DNA from: Tautonia plasticadhaerens
Lineage (GTDB): Bacteria > Planctomycetota > Planctomycetia > Isosphaerales > Isosphaeraceae
Direction of reading: 5' to 3'
NCBI RefSeq assembly: GCF_007752535.1
Contig: NZ_CP036426.1
Location: 372,001-436,000 of the forward strand
Length of the DNA stretch: 64,000 bases
Of this stretch, positions 30,476 to 39,760 are shown in pieces (position 1 is the first letter of the stretch; every line of letters starts with the position of its first letter). Made by a program: the position numbers and the translations under genes. The notes beneath the pieces were generated by a model. The model saw only the letters and a list, made by a program, of their open reading frames with translations, made no database searches and had not been told where the DNA came from.

Positions 30476-31394
30476 CGACGACCTCGCCCCCCTTGGGGGA
30501 GCCGAAGGCTCGGAAGACGTCGGGGTTCATCGTCTCCTTCAGGAAACGGACCGAGCCGTCGGCGAAGCCGAAGTTCGCGCCGCCGGGGTGGAAGCCCATC
30601 GGCTGGAACTCGTTGGAGCAGTTCATTACGCAGGGGCCGGGGATCATCCGGCCGTCGGCGGTGAAGGTGTTCAGGGCCAGGCCGTTGTTGCCGGCCCAGG
30701 GGCCGTACCAGTTGAAGTCGGGAGGGGCCGACGGCTGGGCGATGCCCCGGAGGTAGTGCGTCGGCTTGCCCCCCATCTCGATGACCCAGAAGGTGTTGGA
30801 CAGCCCGTCCCGGATCTGCTCGAAGCTCGGGTCCGGCAGGCCGAAGACGCCGATCAGCGGCTGCCCGGCGGCGTTGCGGACGTTGCGGACGGCGTAGTAG
30901 TCCGTGGCCGCCGCCCGGCCGCCGGGGGTCTGCACGGCCCCCCAGATGTTGATCATCTCCAGCGACCGGTTCCCCTCCGGGACCGACGGGCAGACGTAGG
31001 CGGCCACCTGCGTGGTCACGGCGGTCTGATTGCCCGGGCCGTCGTAGCCGACGTCGTAATTGTACAGGCCCTCCAGGTTCACCTGCTCGACGTAGGGCAT
31101 GATCATCGTGTGCACGCCGTTGACCGTGTACTGGTCAGGGGCGTACTCGAAGACGATCCGGCCCGGGGGCACGGCCCTCAGGGCGCTCTCGTAGTTGTGC
31201 AGCGCCAGGCCGATCTGCTTCAGGTTGTTGGTGCACTGCATCCGCCGGGCGGCCTCGCGGGCACTCTGCACGGCGGGCAGGAGCAGCGCGATGAGCACGC
31301 CGATGATCGCGATGACCACGAGCAATTCGATCAGCGTGAAGCCGGGGCGCCGGTCGGGCATCGGTCGCGGAAACTTCGGGGAGGTCCTGGTCAT
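30465..31394 (-). CDS. DUF1559 protein with prepilin-type N-terminal methylation motif
   Basis: The 309-residue protein has a type IV pilin-like leader: [15 protein letters not shown] at 18-32 after a basic 17-residue peptide, cleaved after the Gly, followed by [11 protein letters not shown] and the DUF1559 domain with FADGSVRFL near the C-terminus. These H-X9-DG-type proteins are hugely expanded in planctomycetes and are thought to form pseudopilins or surface structures. It is the first gene of the operon with the lipoprotein and PepSY genes. A Fur-box-like site lies 62-76 nt upstream of the start. Confidence 0.94.
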   Translation of the reverse strand: MTRTSPKFPRPMPDRRPGFTLIELLVVIAIIGVLIALLLPAVQSAREAARRMQCTNNLKQIGLALHNYESALRAVPPGRIVFEYAPDQYTVNGVHTMIMPYVEQVNLEGLYNYDVGYDGPGNQTAVTTQVAAYVCPSVPEGNRSLEMINIWGAVQTPGGRAAATDYYAVRNVRNAAGQPLIGVFGLPDPSFEQIRDGLSNTFWVIEMGGKPTHYLRGIAQPSAPPDFNWYGPWAGNNGLALNTFTADGRMIPGPCVMNCSNEFQPMGFHPGGANFGFADGSVRFLKETMNPDVFRAFGSPKGGEVVDAF

Positions 31395-31715
31395 GGCGGG
31401 GTCGTCCGGTGCGGGCGGGTCGGGGCGGAGATCGGGATCGAATCCTGCTCGCTATTGAGACTCAATTTCATCCGCGGCGAGTCTAGTCGCATCGGCCCGC
31501 CATTTCAAGGGGGCTGGATTCCACCCGCGGGGTGGGGCCGGCCGGCCTCGAACATCGGGGGCGGAGTGACTACACTGGGGGGCCCGAGGCCCGGCCCCCG
31601 GCCGGGCCTCCCTGATTGACGATCGAGGGATCGCACCACGCCCGGCCCGGGCGGGGTCCCCTCGGGCCGGAGGGCCCGGGGATGGCCCCCGGCGGGGGCG
31701 GGACAGGCCCAAGGG
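31395..31715. other. Divergent intergenic region between the DUF1559 operon and the cyclophilin gene
   Basis: The 321 nt hold promoters in both directions. The AT-richer part at 31451-31500 contains the Fur-box-like site for the minus-strand operon. TACACT at 31571-31576 is a candidate -10 for the plus-strand cyclophilin gene. No gene is seen. Confidence 0.5.
31456..31470 (-). promoter_or_regulatory. Fur-box-like 7-1-7 inverted repeat
   Basis: The site TGAGACT-C-AATTTCA matches the Fur 7-1-7 consensus (TGATAAT-N-ATTATCA) at 10 of 14 positions, by my count, and overlaps a perfect ATTGAG-A-CTCAAT repeat at 31454-31466. It lies upstream of the DUF1559/lipoprotein/PepSY operon. Control by Fur is an inference from the match and the PepSY gene. 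Confidence 0.4.
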
Positions 31716-32384
31716 ATGAACGACCCCACCATGAGCACCACACCCCGGTTGATCGCCACCATGATCTTCGCCATGTTCGCCTCCGGGACGGCCTTCGGCC
31801 AGGACGAGTCGAAGGACGCCAACGCCAACCCCCGGGTCGTCCTCGAGACGAACAAGGGCCCGATCACCGTCGAGCTCTACCAGGACAAGGCCCCCAAGAC
31901 GGTCGAGAACTACCTGCAGTACGTCGACTCCGGCCACTACGACAACACGGTCTTCCACCGGGTGATCGGCCCCAACCCCCAGCAGCCCCAGGGGTTCATG
32001 ATCCAGGGGGGCGGCTTCTCGGCCGGCCAGCCGATCCAGGAAAAGCCGACGAGGGACCAGATCCTCAACGAGGCCGACAACGGCCTGAAGAACGAGCGGG
32101 GGACCCTGGCGATGGCCCGGACCTCGGACCCGCACTCGGCCTCGGCCCAGTTCTTCATCAACCTCGGGGACAACGAGTTCCTCAATCACACCAACAAGAC
32201 CACCCGGGGCTGGGGCTACGCCGTCTTCGGCAAGGTGGTCGACGGCATGGAGGTGGTCGACCAGATCGCCCGGGTGCAGACGGGCCGGGCCCCGGCCAAG
32301 GTCACCGGCGGCCAGACGGCCCCCTTCGACGACGTGCCGGTCGAGCCGGTCGTCATCCAGTCGGCCCGGCGCGCCGGCCCCTGA
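31716..32384 (+). CDS. Exported cyclophilin-type peptidyl-prolyl isomerase
   Basis: The 222-residue protein has a signal peptide (cleavage near TAFGQ) and a compact cyclophilin domain: [27 protein letters not shown] with the catalytic-type Arg, [23 protein letters not shown] and [12 protein letters not shown]. It catalyses cis-trans isomerisation of prolyl bonds in exported proteins. A second ATG at 31731 begins closer to the signal peptide and may be the true start; the AAGGG site touches the first ATG and is about 15 nt before the second. It is monocistronic; the next 1.1 kb are noncoding repeats. Confidence 0.94.
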   Translation: MNDPTMSTTPRLIATMIFAMFASGTAFGQDESKDANANPRVVLETNKGPITVELYQDKAPKTVENYLQYVDSGHYDNTVFHRVIGPNPQQPQGFMIQGGGFSAGQPIQEKPTRDQILNEADNGLKNERGTLAMARTSDPHSASAQFFINLGDNEFLNHTNKTTRGWGYAVFGKVVDGMEVVDQIARVQTGRAPAKVTGGQTAPFDDVPVEPVVIQSARRAGP

Positions 32385-32489
32385 CCGGCCCCCTGGGCCG
32401 CCCGCCCCTCGGGCGACGATCGACGGGGGTGACGGCTTCGGCCGTCGCCCCCGCCCCGCCCTCCCGTCCCGGGGGCGTGACCCCCGGAC

Positions 32490-33115
32490 TCGGCCCGGTG
32501 CGCCCCCGGTGCGCCGGGTCGATTCGGCGATTGTTCTTTTGTGGGCCTGGTTTGCGGCAATCCGATTGGGTTCGCTCCGCGTCGAGCCCCCCGAGGCGTT
32601 GGGTTCGTTTTGGCGCGGTCGGTTGCGTCGGAGCCCGGGAAGCCGGGGGGAGCGCCGGGGTCGGACCGGGAGACGGCCCGGTGCGCCGGATGGCGGCGCC
32701 CGGTGCGCCGTCGGTGCGCCCCCGGTGCGCCGGACCGTCCTGGTGAATTGTCTTTGTCGTGGAACGATTTACGCCGATTCGATTGGGTTCGCTCCGTCGG
32801 CACGACCGGGGCGTTGGGTTCGTTTCGCGCGGGCATTCCCTCGGGGGACGGGGGACGGGATCGCCTCGGGGATCGCCGGGGGGCGTCCCGTCCCCGGCCC
32901 GGCACTCGGGACCGATGACGAGGGGGCGGTGACGCCCCGACGGCCCCGGCCTGGCGCGTCAGTGCGCCTGCGGTGCGCCCGAGGTGCGCCGGTCGGTGCG
33001 CCCGAGGTGGGAGGGGGTCGATCGGTCATTCCCCAGCCCGATTCAGGGGTTGCGCCGATCCGGTCGGGGCCGTCCCGGCGGACGCGCCCGGGGCGTTGGG
33101 TTCGTTCTTGCGCGG
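32490..33115. repeat. Composite intergenic repeat array, three units
   Basis: The 1.1-kb gap 32385-33484 has no gene but a structured repeat. Three units each consist of a cluster of GTGCGCC heptamers (at least ten in all, at about 32499-32518, 32677-32733 and 32961-33003) followed by a roughly 80-90-nt block. The blocks end in GGCGTTGGGTTCGTT at 32595, 32810 and 33092; the first two also share GATTGGGTTCGCTCCG. Unit spacing is irregular (215 and 282 nt). Reverse-strand frames through it give low-complexity peptides (NEPNAP-like) that I take as spurious. The function is unknown. Confidence 0.75.
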
Positions 33116-33369
33116 GGGTGTCGCGCCGGATCGGGGAGGCCCGGGGGCTGGGTCGGTTCGGATTGCCAAGGAGTCGAGTCGTCGGGGCCGGGCGGTCGAG
33201 GGCCGGGCCGGGCGCGTCGGGGAGGGAGGGCCCCTGACCATAAGATCGTGAGATCGTCGCTCGGCAGTCACACGAAATGGGACGGGGGAAGGCCGGGAGG
33301 GCGTGGGCTCCGCTCGAAGGGAAGCGGGACGGACCGGGATCGCCGCCTCCGGCGACGGCGGGGTTCGGC

Positions 33370-33397
33370 TTGACGGCCGGGGCGGCCCGATTACGAT
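33370..33397 (+). promoter_or_regulatory. Candidate sigma70-type promoter of the PEP-CTERM gene
   Basis: TTGACG (33370-33375) and TACGAT (33392-33397) are separated by 16 nt, 88 nt upstream of the start at 33485. The match is good for a genome this GC-rich. No experimental support. Confidence 0.45.
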
Positions 33398-33484
33398 GCC
33401 GCGACCCCGGGAGCAGGGTGCCGCGCATGCATCGCCGGATCTCGGCGAACGGTCGGCCCGATCCCGTCGGCCCGGAGTCGGCAA

Positions 33485-34438
33485 ATGCCCCGAACCGCCC
33501 CGATCGGCCATCGGTCCCCGGCCCTCGCCCTCGCCGGCGTGGTCGCCCTCTCCCTGGCGGCGAGCCCCGCCTCGGCCAGCGCGATCCGCTACGAGTTGCT
33601 CCCGGCCTCGGCCCGCCCGTACCACGACCGGTCCCTCAACGCCAGGGGCCAGTGGCTCGAGGTGGATGCTTACGCGGTCTGGGAGCCGGAGGCCCCGACC
33701 AGCCATGCGCGTTCCTACCTCATGAGCAGGGACCTGCTCATTGAGGGCCGAGATGAGGGCCGACGGGACCTCGGCGTCCTCTACGGCGGCAGCACCGTCG
33801 CCCTGGCCTTGAACGACCGGGGCGAGGTGGTCGGCCATGCCTCGGGCTCGGGGGACGGGATGGCGCAACGCGGCTTCCTGTGGCGCGACGGCGCGATGAT
33901 CGACCTCGCCCCGGGCCACCCCGAGCTGCACATGGCCGCCACGGCGATCAACAACCGGGGGCAGGTCGCCGGGCAGATCTCCGCCTTCGGGCCGGAGGGG
34001 CCGTACTCGGGGCAGATCTTCCTGTTCGACGACGAGCGGGGGTTCCGGCCGATCGAGAGCATCGGCATCGGCCACAGCTCGGCGAAGGCGATCAACGACG
34101 ACGGCGTCGTCGTCGGCCAGTCCGACTGGAAGGCCGTGGTCGTCCTGGATGAGACGGTCCTCGACCTGAACCTGCTGACCGGGGGGCTGGGCGAATGGTC
34201 GCTCACCGACGCATGGGACGTGACCGAGGACGGCTGGATCTACGCCTTCGGCGAGATCCGGAGGCCCATCGAGCAGGGCGGCGGCCTGATCGATTCCGGG
34301 CCCCACTGGCTCCGCCCGGTGGCCACCCCCGAGCCCGCCTCGGTCGTCGCCTGGCTCGGCCTGGCCGGGCTCGTCTCGGGCTGGAGGGCCCTCGGGCGTC
34401 GACGGGCCTCGTCGGGCGTCCGCGGCCGTCGGCCGTGA
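33485..34438 (+). CDS. PEP-CTERM sorted extracellular protein with HAF-like repeats
   Basis: The 317-residue protein has a signal peptide (about 1-33) and, at its C-terminus, a PEP-CTERM sorting signal: TPEPAS at 281-286, a hydrophobic helix (288-303) and a basic tail. The body contains repeats of the HAF type (ALNDRGEVVGH, AINNRGQVAGQ, AINDDGVVVGQ), which fold as beta strands. PEP-CTERM proteins are processed by exosortase and sent to the cell surface or exopolysaccharide matrix. No exosortase is in the window. The molecular role is unknown. Confidence 0.92.
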   Translation: MPRTAPIGHRSPALALAGVVALSLAASPASASAIRYELLPASARPYHDRSLNARGQWLEVDAYAVWEPEAPTSHARSYLMSRDLLIEGRDEGRRDLGVLYGGSTVALALNDRGEVVGHASGSGDGMAQRGFLWRDGAMIDLAPGHPELHMAATAINNRGQVAGQISAFGPEGPYSGQIFLFDDERGFRPIESIGIGHSSAKAINDDGVVVGQSDWKAVVVLDETVLDLNLLTGGLGEWSLTDAWDVTEDGWIYAFGEIRRPIEQGGGLIDSGPHWLRPVATPEPASVVAWLGLAGLVSGWRALGRRRASSGVRGRRP

Positions 34439-34458
34439 GCCGACCCGGACGCCGTCGG

Positions 34459-34488
34459 TTGTCGTCGCCGCCGGGGCGCTGCTACACT
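34459..34488 (+). promoter_or_regulatory. Candidate promoter of the Gfo/Idh/MocA gene at 34551
   Basis: TTGTCG (34459-34464) and TACACT (34483-34488) are 18 nt apart, 63 nt before the start codon. TACACT also occurs upstream of the starts at 31716 (31571) and 55175 (55112). Confidence 0.45.
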
Positions 34489-34550
34489 GGATTTCCTGGA
34501 GACGACCGCGCGCACGCCCCGACCCGACCCGAGCCGAAGGGGAGGCTCCC

Positions 34551-35705
34551 ATGCCCCCGATCCGGATGAACCGACGCCACTTCCTGGGATGCTCCGCCGC
34601 CGCCGGCTGGGCGATCTCGCAGGGGAGGGAGGTCGAGGGGGCGATGAACTTGCCCCCGGTGCGGCTCGGGCTGATCGGCCTGGGCAACCGGGGGACGGCG
34701 CTGCTGAGGGCGGCGCTGGACCTCCCCGAGGCGGAGATCGTCGCCGTCGCCGACGTCGAGGAGCGGCACCGACGCCGGGCCTGCGGGATCGCCGAGAAGG
34801 CCCGGGGGAGGCGGCCCGACGAGTACGCCGACCCGTCCGACCTGCTGGTGAGGGAGGACGTCGAGGCGGTGCTCGTCGCCCTGCCCAACGTGCATCACCT
34901 CTCCTGGAATTGCCTCGCCCTGGCCTCCGGCAAGCACCTGTATGCCGAGAAGCCCCTTTGCCTGACCCTGGAGGAGTGCGACCTGCTGATCGCCGAGGCC
35001 GATCGACGCCCCGATCAGGTCGTCCACGTCGGATTTCAGCGCCGGTCGAACCCCCGGTTCCGAGAAGGGGTCGAACTGATCCGGAGCGGCGAGCTCGGCT
35101 CGATCCTCGAGGCCCGATCCTCCTGGACCAGCAGCAACGGCCCGGTCGACGGCCACCTCGGCTGGCTGGGCAAGCGGGAGCAATCCGGCGACTGGATGAT
35201 GGAACAAGGGGTGCACGTCTGGGACTGGCTGCACTGGATCGCCGGGGGGCCCCCGGCCCGGGCCTGCGGCTACGGGCGGCGCGACGTCTTCGCCGACCTC
35301 CGGCCCGGCCGGGACGTGACCGACCACTACACCGTCACCCTGGAGTGGCCGGACGGCTTCCACGCCTCGTTCGTGCATAGCTGGGTGGATCCGGCGGACG
35401 ACTCCTTCACCGGGATCTCCCAGCGGGTGGTCGGCACCGCCGGGGGCTTCGACTTCGGCACCGGCACCGCCACCTTCCGGGACCGCTCCCTCCCCCGCCG
35501 GGCCCTGCACCCCGGCAACCTGCCCGACACCCGCTTCGCCCTCTCCTCCTTCCTGTTCGCCATCCGGTCCCCCGAGCCCATCGCCCCGCCGGTCACCCTG
35601 GCCGAGGCCCGGGACGCGACGCTGACCGCCCTGCTGGTGCGGAAGGCGGTCGACGAGCGTCGGGTGGTGGGCCTCGACGAGGTCGGATCCGGCCCGGCCG
35701 CCTGA
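34551..35705 (+). CDS. Tat-exported Gfo/Idh/MocA family oxidoreductase
   Basis: The 384-residue protein has a twin-arginine motif at its start (NRRHFLG, 7-13), then a Rossmann domain beginning RLGLIGLGNRG, and the family EKP motif at 133-135. The C-terminal substrate-binding half contains the HVWDWLHWIAGG segment with the conserved His. It is an NAD(P)-dependent sugar or polyol oxidoreductase by family; the substrate is unknown. It is shorter than the other two Gfo/Idh/MocA proteins of the window and not closely similar to them, so this is not a recent duplication. Confidence 0.92.
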   Translation: MPPIRMNRRHFLGCSAAAGWAISQGREVEGAMNLPPVRLGLIGLGNRGTALLRAALDLPEAEIVAVADVEERHRRRACGIAEKARGRRPDEYADPSDLLVREDVEAVLVALPNVHHLSWNCLALASGKHLYAEKPLCLTLEECDLLIAEADRRPDQVVHVGFQRRSNPRFREGVELIRSGELGSILEARSSWTSSNGPVDGHLGWLGKREQSGDWMMEQGVHVWDWLHWIAGGPPARACGYGRRDVFADLRPGRDVTDHYTVTLEWPDGFHASFVHSWVDPADDSFTGISQRVVGTAGGFDFGTGTATFRDRSLPRRALHPGNLPDTRFALSSFLFAIRSPEPIAPPVTLAEARDATLTALLVRKAVDERRVVGLDEVGSGPAA

Positions 35706-36184
35706 ACCCGGCCCCGACACCGATCGGGAGTCTCGCCGCGCTCACCCGGCCGATCGCGTCGCCGGGGAGGTTGGCCGTCGTCCCGGGGACTCGGAGACGA
35801 GGCCCCGGCCCCCCATCATGGCGACGCCCGCGACCCGGGCGGGTGATCCCGTCGATCGGCCGGCCCGGCACCGGGGGATGCCCCGCCCGATGGGCCCGAG
35901 GCCGGTCCCGGATCGGCCGACTCGGGCCCCGAACCCGCCCGGTTCCGCCCCCTCGCCCCTCGCCGTCCCGTTCGGGTAGGATGGGCCGTTGGCAGTATGT
36001 CGGGGTCCCGATCCGCCCGCCTGCCCGGCCCGCCGCCGCAAGGCGAGGGGTCCGCCCGCGATCGCGGGAATATCCGCATCGCAGGCCGACTCGCTCCCCG
36101 GCCTGGCCGGCGGCCCCTGGCCGGCCGGTCCCGGATCGGCCCCGCGACCGAACCCATTCCCGCCCTGACCGGAGCGAACTCCCG
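35706..36184. other. Long leader region between two oxidoreductase genes
   Basis: The 479 nt show no gene. TAGGAT at 35977-35982 resembles a -10 element and would leave a 5' untranslated region of about 200 nt for the gene at 36185. No riboswitch or clear hairpin could be identified. Confidence 0.45.
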
Positions 36185-37702
36185 ATGACCGACAAGAAGA
36201 CGCCGGTGAACCGCCGCAACTTCCTCCAGACCTCCGGCCTGGCCGCGGGCGCCGCCGCGACCGCGGGCGTCGCCTACCCGCACCCGGCGATCGGCAAGGT
36301 CCAGGGCGCCAACGAGCGCCTGAACTTCGCCATCATCGGGCCCGGCGGCCGCGCCCAGGGCCACATCAACCACCTGCTGGAGCTCGGCGACGAGGAGAAC
36401 GTCAAGATCGCCGCCGTCTGCGACGTCTGGGACGGCAACAAGGAGGTCGGCCGCGGCCTCTACCCCTCGGCCGAGAAGTGCGGCCTGAACGTCGACGACA
36501 AGAAGAACGTCACCAAGGACTATCGCACCCTGCTGGACCGCGACGACATCGACGCGGTGCTGGTCGCCACCCCCGACCACTGGCACGCCAAGCAGTGCAT
36601 CGACTTCATGGAGGCGGGCAAGGACGTCTACTGCGAGAAGCCGATGACCCACACGATCGACGAGGCTCGTCGTGTGGCCGAGACCGTGAAGAAGACCGGC
36701 CAGGTCTTCACCGTCGGCGTGCAGTCGACGGCGCATCCGCAGTGGCGGATGGCCAACGAGCGGATCACCAAGGGCCAGATCGGCAAGGTCATGCAGGCCC
36801 AGACCCAGTACTACCGCAACAGCGCCATGGGCCAGTGGCGGTACTACCCGCTCACCGAGGACATGAACCCCAAGACGGTCGACTGGAAGATGTTCCTCGG
36901 CACCGAGTTCGGCCTGGCCGAGGACCAGCCGTTCAACCGGGCCCGCTACGCCCAGTGGCGCTGCTACTGGGACTTCGGCGGCGGCATGTACACCGACCTG
37001 TTCGTCCACCAGCTGACCCACATGCTGCTGGCCCTGGGCCTGCGGTTCCCGCGCCGGGTGGTCGGCGGCGGCGGCCTGTACCTGGAGTATGACGGCCGTG
37101 ACGTGCCGGACGTCGCCACCGTGGTGGCCGACTACGACGAGGGGGCCCAGGTGATCGTCACGGCCACCATGGCCAATGACACGCCCATCGACGAGGTGAT
37201 CCGGGGCCACACCGGCACGATCAAGTTCACCTACGAGGGGTTCGACATCACCCCGCAGGTCCTCCGGGGCGCCCCCGCCCCGCCGAGCCGCGAGAGCGCC
37301 GGCCAGGACGGAGTGGAGCGCGTGAACGCCGGCTTCGACCCCCGGGGCGACGCCGACACCCGGGCCCTCTGGAAGCACTTCATCGGCTGCGTCCGGAGCC
37401 GCAACCAGGAGACCCTCTGCCCGGCCGACCTCGGCTACGCCGCCATCGCCACGGTGAACCTGGGCGTCGACAGCTACCGCCAGGGCAAGGCCTACTTCTT
37501 CGACAAGGAGAACGGCCAGGCCTCCGAGGCCGACGACTCCTGGGCCAAGAAGTGGGAGAAGGTCTCCCACAACCGCGGCCTGCCCCAGCACGTCATGGGC
37601 TGGGACGCCGACGTGAAGGAAGGCTCCGTCCTCTTCCCCCCCGACTACCAGAAGCTCGAAGGCGACTGGGTCGACGGCCAGGACCCCGCCAAGCGGGCCT
37701 GA
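36185..37702 (+). CDS. Tat-exported Gfo/Idh/MocA family oxidoreductase
   Basis: From the ATG at 36185 the protein is 505 residues, with Tat signal NRRNFLQTS (9-17), a Rossmann domain (FAIIGPGGRAQGH, 48-60) and the EKP motif at 151-153. The block WDFGGGMYTDLFVHQLTH holds the conserved Asp and His of the substrate domain. The C-terminal tail (SVLFPPDYQKLEGDW) is common in planctomycete members. Codon usage is strongly biased to C-ending codons and rather even (AAG, AAC, GAC), which suggests high expression. The physiological substrate is unknown. Confidence 0.93.
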   Translation: MTDKKTPVNRRNFLQTSGLAAGAAATAGVAYPHPAIGKVQGANERLNFAIIGPGGRAQGHINHLLELGDEENVKIAAVCDVWDGNKEVGRGLYPSAEKCGLNVDDKKNVTKDYRTLLDRDDIDAVLVATPDHWHAKQCIDFMEAGKDVYCEKPMTHTIDEARRVAETVKKTGQVFTVGVQSTAHPQWRMANERITKGQIGKVMQAQTQYYRNSAMGQWRYYPLTEDMNPKTVDWKMFLGTEFGLAEDQPFNRARYAQWRCYWDFGGGMYTDLFVHQLTHMLLALGLRFPRRVVGGGGLYLEYDGRDVPDVATVVADYDEGAQVIVTATMANDTPIDEVIRGHTGTIKFTYEGFDITPQVLRGAPAPPSRESAGQDGVERVNAGFDPRGDADTRALWKHFIGCVRSRNQETLCPADLGYAAIATVNLGVDSYRQGKAYFFDKENGQASEADDSWAKKWEKVSHNRGLPQHVMGWDADVKEGSVLFPPDYQKLEGDWVDGQDPAKRA

Positions 37703-37798
37703 TCTCGGTTCGCTAACCGCCAACTCCCGGATGGCTGGGGTCATCTCGACCCCAGCCACCCCGCCGGGCCATCCGATAACCGCCAGGGGAGCACTCCC

Positions 37799-38173
37799 AT
37801 GATCGGCGGGACTGACACAATCATCCCCACCGACGCCGGCCCGGCCAGAATGCGCCTCGCCCTCAAGGTCATCCTCGCCCACTGGCCCGACGCCGTCGCC
37901 GAGGACGCCAACACCGGCGAGCCGTTCTCCCTCCGTCCCGAGTTGCCTGCGTCTCTGCCCGATGAACTCTTCGTCTACCAGGACAGTCCCACCGCCTGTT
38001 CCTGGGAGCAGCTCGGCCCCGATCCTTCCCTCGCTAATACGATGCTCCACTTGATCCGCTCGGACGACAATTTCACCGTCGTCGACGACAATCCCGCCCC
38101 GGACATCCTTCTCTTGGCCCACAAGATTGATGCTTGCATCCGGCCCATCGTACACTACACTGGACGACGTTGA
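37799..38173 (+). CDS. Hypothetical protein, 124 residues
   Basis: The small acidic protein starts at an ATG with AGGGGAG about 9 nt upstream and follows the oxidoreductase gene by 96 nt. It has no signal peptide or membrane segment. An N-terminal helix (ARMRLALKVILAHWPDAVAEDA) and an acidic C-terminal part (LIRSDDNFTVVDDN) are visible. I do not recognise the family. Codon bias weakens toward the 3' end, next to the AT-rich island. Confidence 0.65.
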   Translation: MIGGTDTIIPTDAGPARMRLALKVILAHWPDAVAEDANTGEPFSLRPELPASLPDELFVYQDSPTACSWEQLGPDPSLANTMLHLIRSDDNFTVVDDNPAPDILLLAHKIDACIRPIVHYTGRR

Positions 38174-38242
38174 GCTCGCCAGGATCAAGCCGGCAAGCCG
38201 GGCTGGAGTCGGCACGACCAGCCTCCCCGCCTGCACCTAATA

Positions 38243-38926
38243 ATGTATGTCGATCTGCGGATTCAGCACCATATGATTATCTTGAATCGACAATATTGGA
38301 TTCCGGTAATAATCTCCGGCAATCAAGACAATTTCCTGTTAATAATGACGAGCAAAGGATTGTGCTTGCCAATCTGGAAAGACGACAGCTTAGCCTATCA
38401 AATTGAAAAGAAACTCAAGGGGGTCGCCTGTTTCAGATTGATTAATTCGGAAGATTTATTGATTAAATTAATGGACGATTCATCCTGTTGCATTTTGTTC
38501 ATCGATGGCGCAATAAGCGATTTTGAATTTCGATGGGGAATGATGTCATCGATACGCAAGGACACACTTGAAATTCCAAGCATATTCAACATTAGAGACA
38601 ATTTAGCCACATGGCCATTTATTCTAAGCATGCTAAAGAAGGATTTAAAGCGTGGTTTCAACGAAACGAAATTCGATGATTGGGAAGCTCAGTTAAACCA
38701 TCAGTGGGCCACGTACAAATTTAGAAGATACAGAGATATAAAACAATTCGCGATCAAACAGGAACAGTTAGCGACAAGCACAAAAGCATTGACAGAATCA
38801 CAGCACCAAAAAGCTTGGGATGGTTCCATGGCCTGTGCCGACTGCGGCTATAAATGGAAGTCGCGAAGGGAGACGCCACCCGCGCGGTGCCCGTCCTGTA
38901 ATTCCAAGAATGTTCATGCAGGGTAA
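38243..38926 (+). CDS. Unrecognised protein with C-terminal zinc ribbon (AT-rich gene)
   Basis: The 227-residue product uses AT-rich codons (ATT, AAA, TTA) unlike its neighbours. The C-terminus carries two Cys pairs, C198-x2-C201 and C216-x2-C219 (ACADCGYKW, ARCPSCNSKN), a zinc-ribbon-like arrangement often used for nucleic-acid or protein binding. The middle holds alternating hydrophobic strands (CCILFIDGAI) and a helical, basic region (LKKDLKRG). Other in-frame ATGs at 38273 and 38345 could be the start; no good ribosome-binding site decides it. The function is unknown, and a defence or mobile-element cargo role is possible but unsupported. Confidence 0.6.
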   Translation: MYVDLRIQHHMIILNRQYWIPVIISGNQDNFLLIMTSKGLCLPIWKDDSLAYQIEKKLKGVACFRLINSEDLLIKLMDDSSCCILFIDGAISDFEFRWGMMSSIRKDTLEIPSIFNIRDNLATWPFILSMLKKDLKRGFNETKFDDWEAQLNHQWATYKFRRYRDIKQFAIKQEQLATSTKALTESQHQKAWDGSMACADCGYKWKSRRETPPARCPSCNSKNVHAG

Positions 38927-39058
38927 TGCATTCCCGGGCGGCGAAGCAGCAAGAAATCGGAATAAATACCTCCCATATCGTTTGAACTGAGCTTTGCCGC
39001 GGCTTCTTGGCGCTCGGCGACCCGGACAACAAGGATGTCCGGGTCACCCGTAAGCCTG

Positions 39059-39580
39059 TCATTCGCCTTGGGCTAACTCCTCAAGCTTGCCAGTGTGTTC
39101 TCTAAGAAATTCAAGAGTATGGCCATTAGAACGATAAATCCGTTCTTGCTGATCTCCATCAGGTTCGGTGACGGAGCAAATGCTTGTGATCTGACCAGAA
39201 GATGCCTCGCGAATACGCTTATGTGCAGAGCCAACAGGACGCCGTAAAGACCTGCCAGATTCAAGGTTTAGCTCTCGAAGAAGGGTAGACTGATCGATCA
39301 CACCATCTGAGCGAACGAGTGCCAGAAGAAACTTGGCAGTCAGCGAACTCATATCATCGAAAAAGACACCGCCATCAACTTCCGGGCTATTGTTAGAAAC
39401 GGCAGACTCTTCAGATTCCAGATTGTCCGTCCTGGCGTCATGTTGCTCGCCATTCATTAATGGCGTGTTGAGGTCAGCCGGGGCAGGACGGTAATTGTCC
39501 CCAAATACTCCGAGTCTTACCAATTCAGCGTACTCGGTTGTGCTGCAACTAATCCTCTGATTATTGTGAATAACTTCCAC
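39059..39580 (-). CDS. Unrecognised protein, possible winged-helix region
   Basis: The 173-residue product lies in the AT-rich island on the minus strand, convergent with the zinc-ribbon gene. The N-terminal half is polar and probably disordered (residues 30-70). Residues about 76-130 (SSLTAKFLLALVRSDGVIDQSTLLREL, then RRPVGSAHKRIREA) could form a winged-helix or similar three-helix domain. No enzyme motif is seen. It could be a regulator, but that is a guess from shape only. Confidence 0.55.
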   Translation of the reverse strand: MEVIHNNQRISCSTTEYAELVRLGVFGDNYRPAPADLNTPLMNGEQHDARTDNLESEESAVSNNSPEVDGGVFFDDMSSLTAKFLLALVRSDGVIDQSTLLRELNLESGRSLRRPVGSAHKRIREASSGQITSICSVTEPDGDQQERIYRSNGHTLEFLREHTGKLEELAQGE

Positions 39581-39760
39581 CGCGGAGTCTCCCTGTTGAA
39601 TCAGAATTGGTTCGGCTGTACTAATTGTAGCGGTTGCAGGGCGAAGGGCAATGGCAAATCAGAAGAATTATCATGATTTTCCCGGCGGGCGGGTGGCACT
39701 GGTGGCCCCTCCACTCCGCCACAGCCACCTGTCGCCGCATAGGGCGACGGAGGAAATCCT

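Larger units (their letters stand above)
38174..39640. other. AT-rich island, probably horizontally acquired
   Basis: Base composition changes abruptly: from about 38230 the DNA is rich in A and T (AATAATG, TTAATTCGG, AAATTAATGG), unlike every other coding stretch of the window, and it returns to the GC-rich style by about 39660. It contains two unrecognised genes (38243 plus, 39059 minus). No integrase, transposase, direct repeats or tRNA were seen at its borders. Confidence 0.75.

Noticed and set aside
32490-33115. CRISPR array
   Set aside because: Repeat blocks are only three, imperfect and unevenly spaced, and no cas gene is near.
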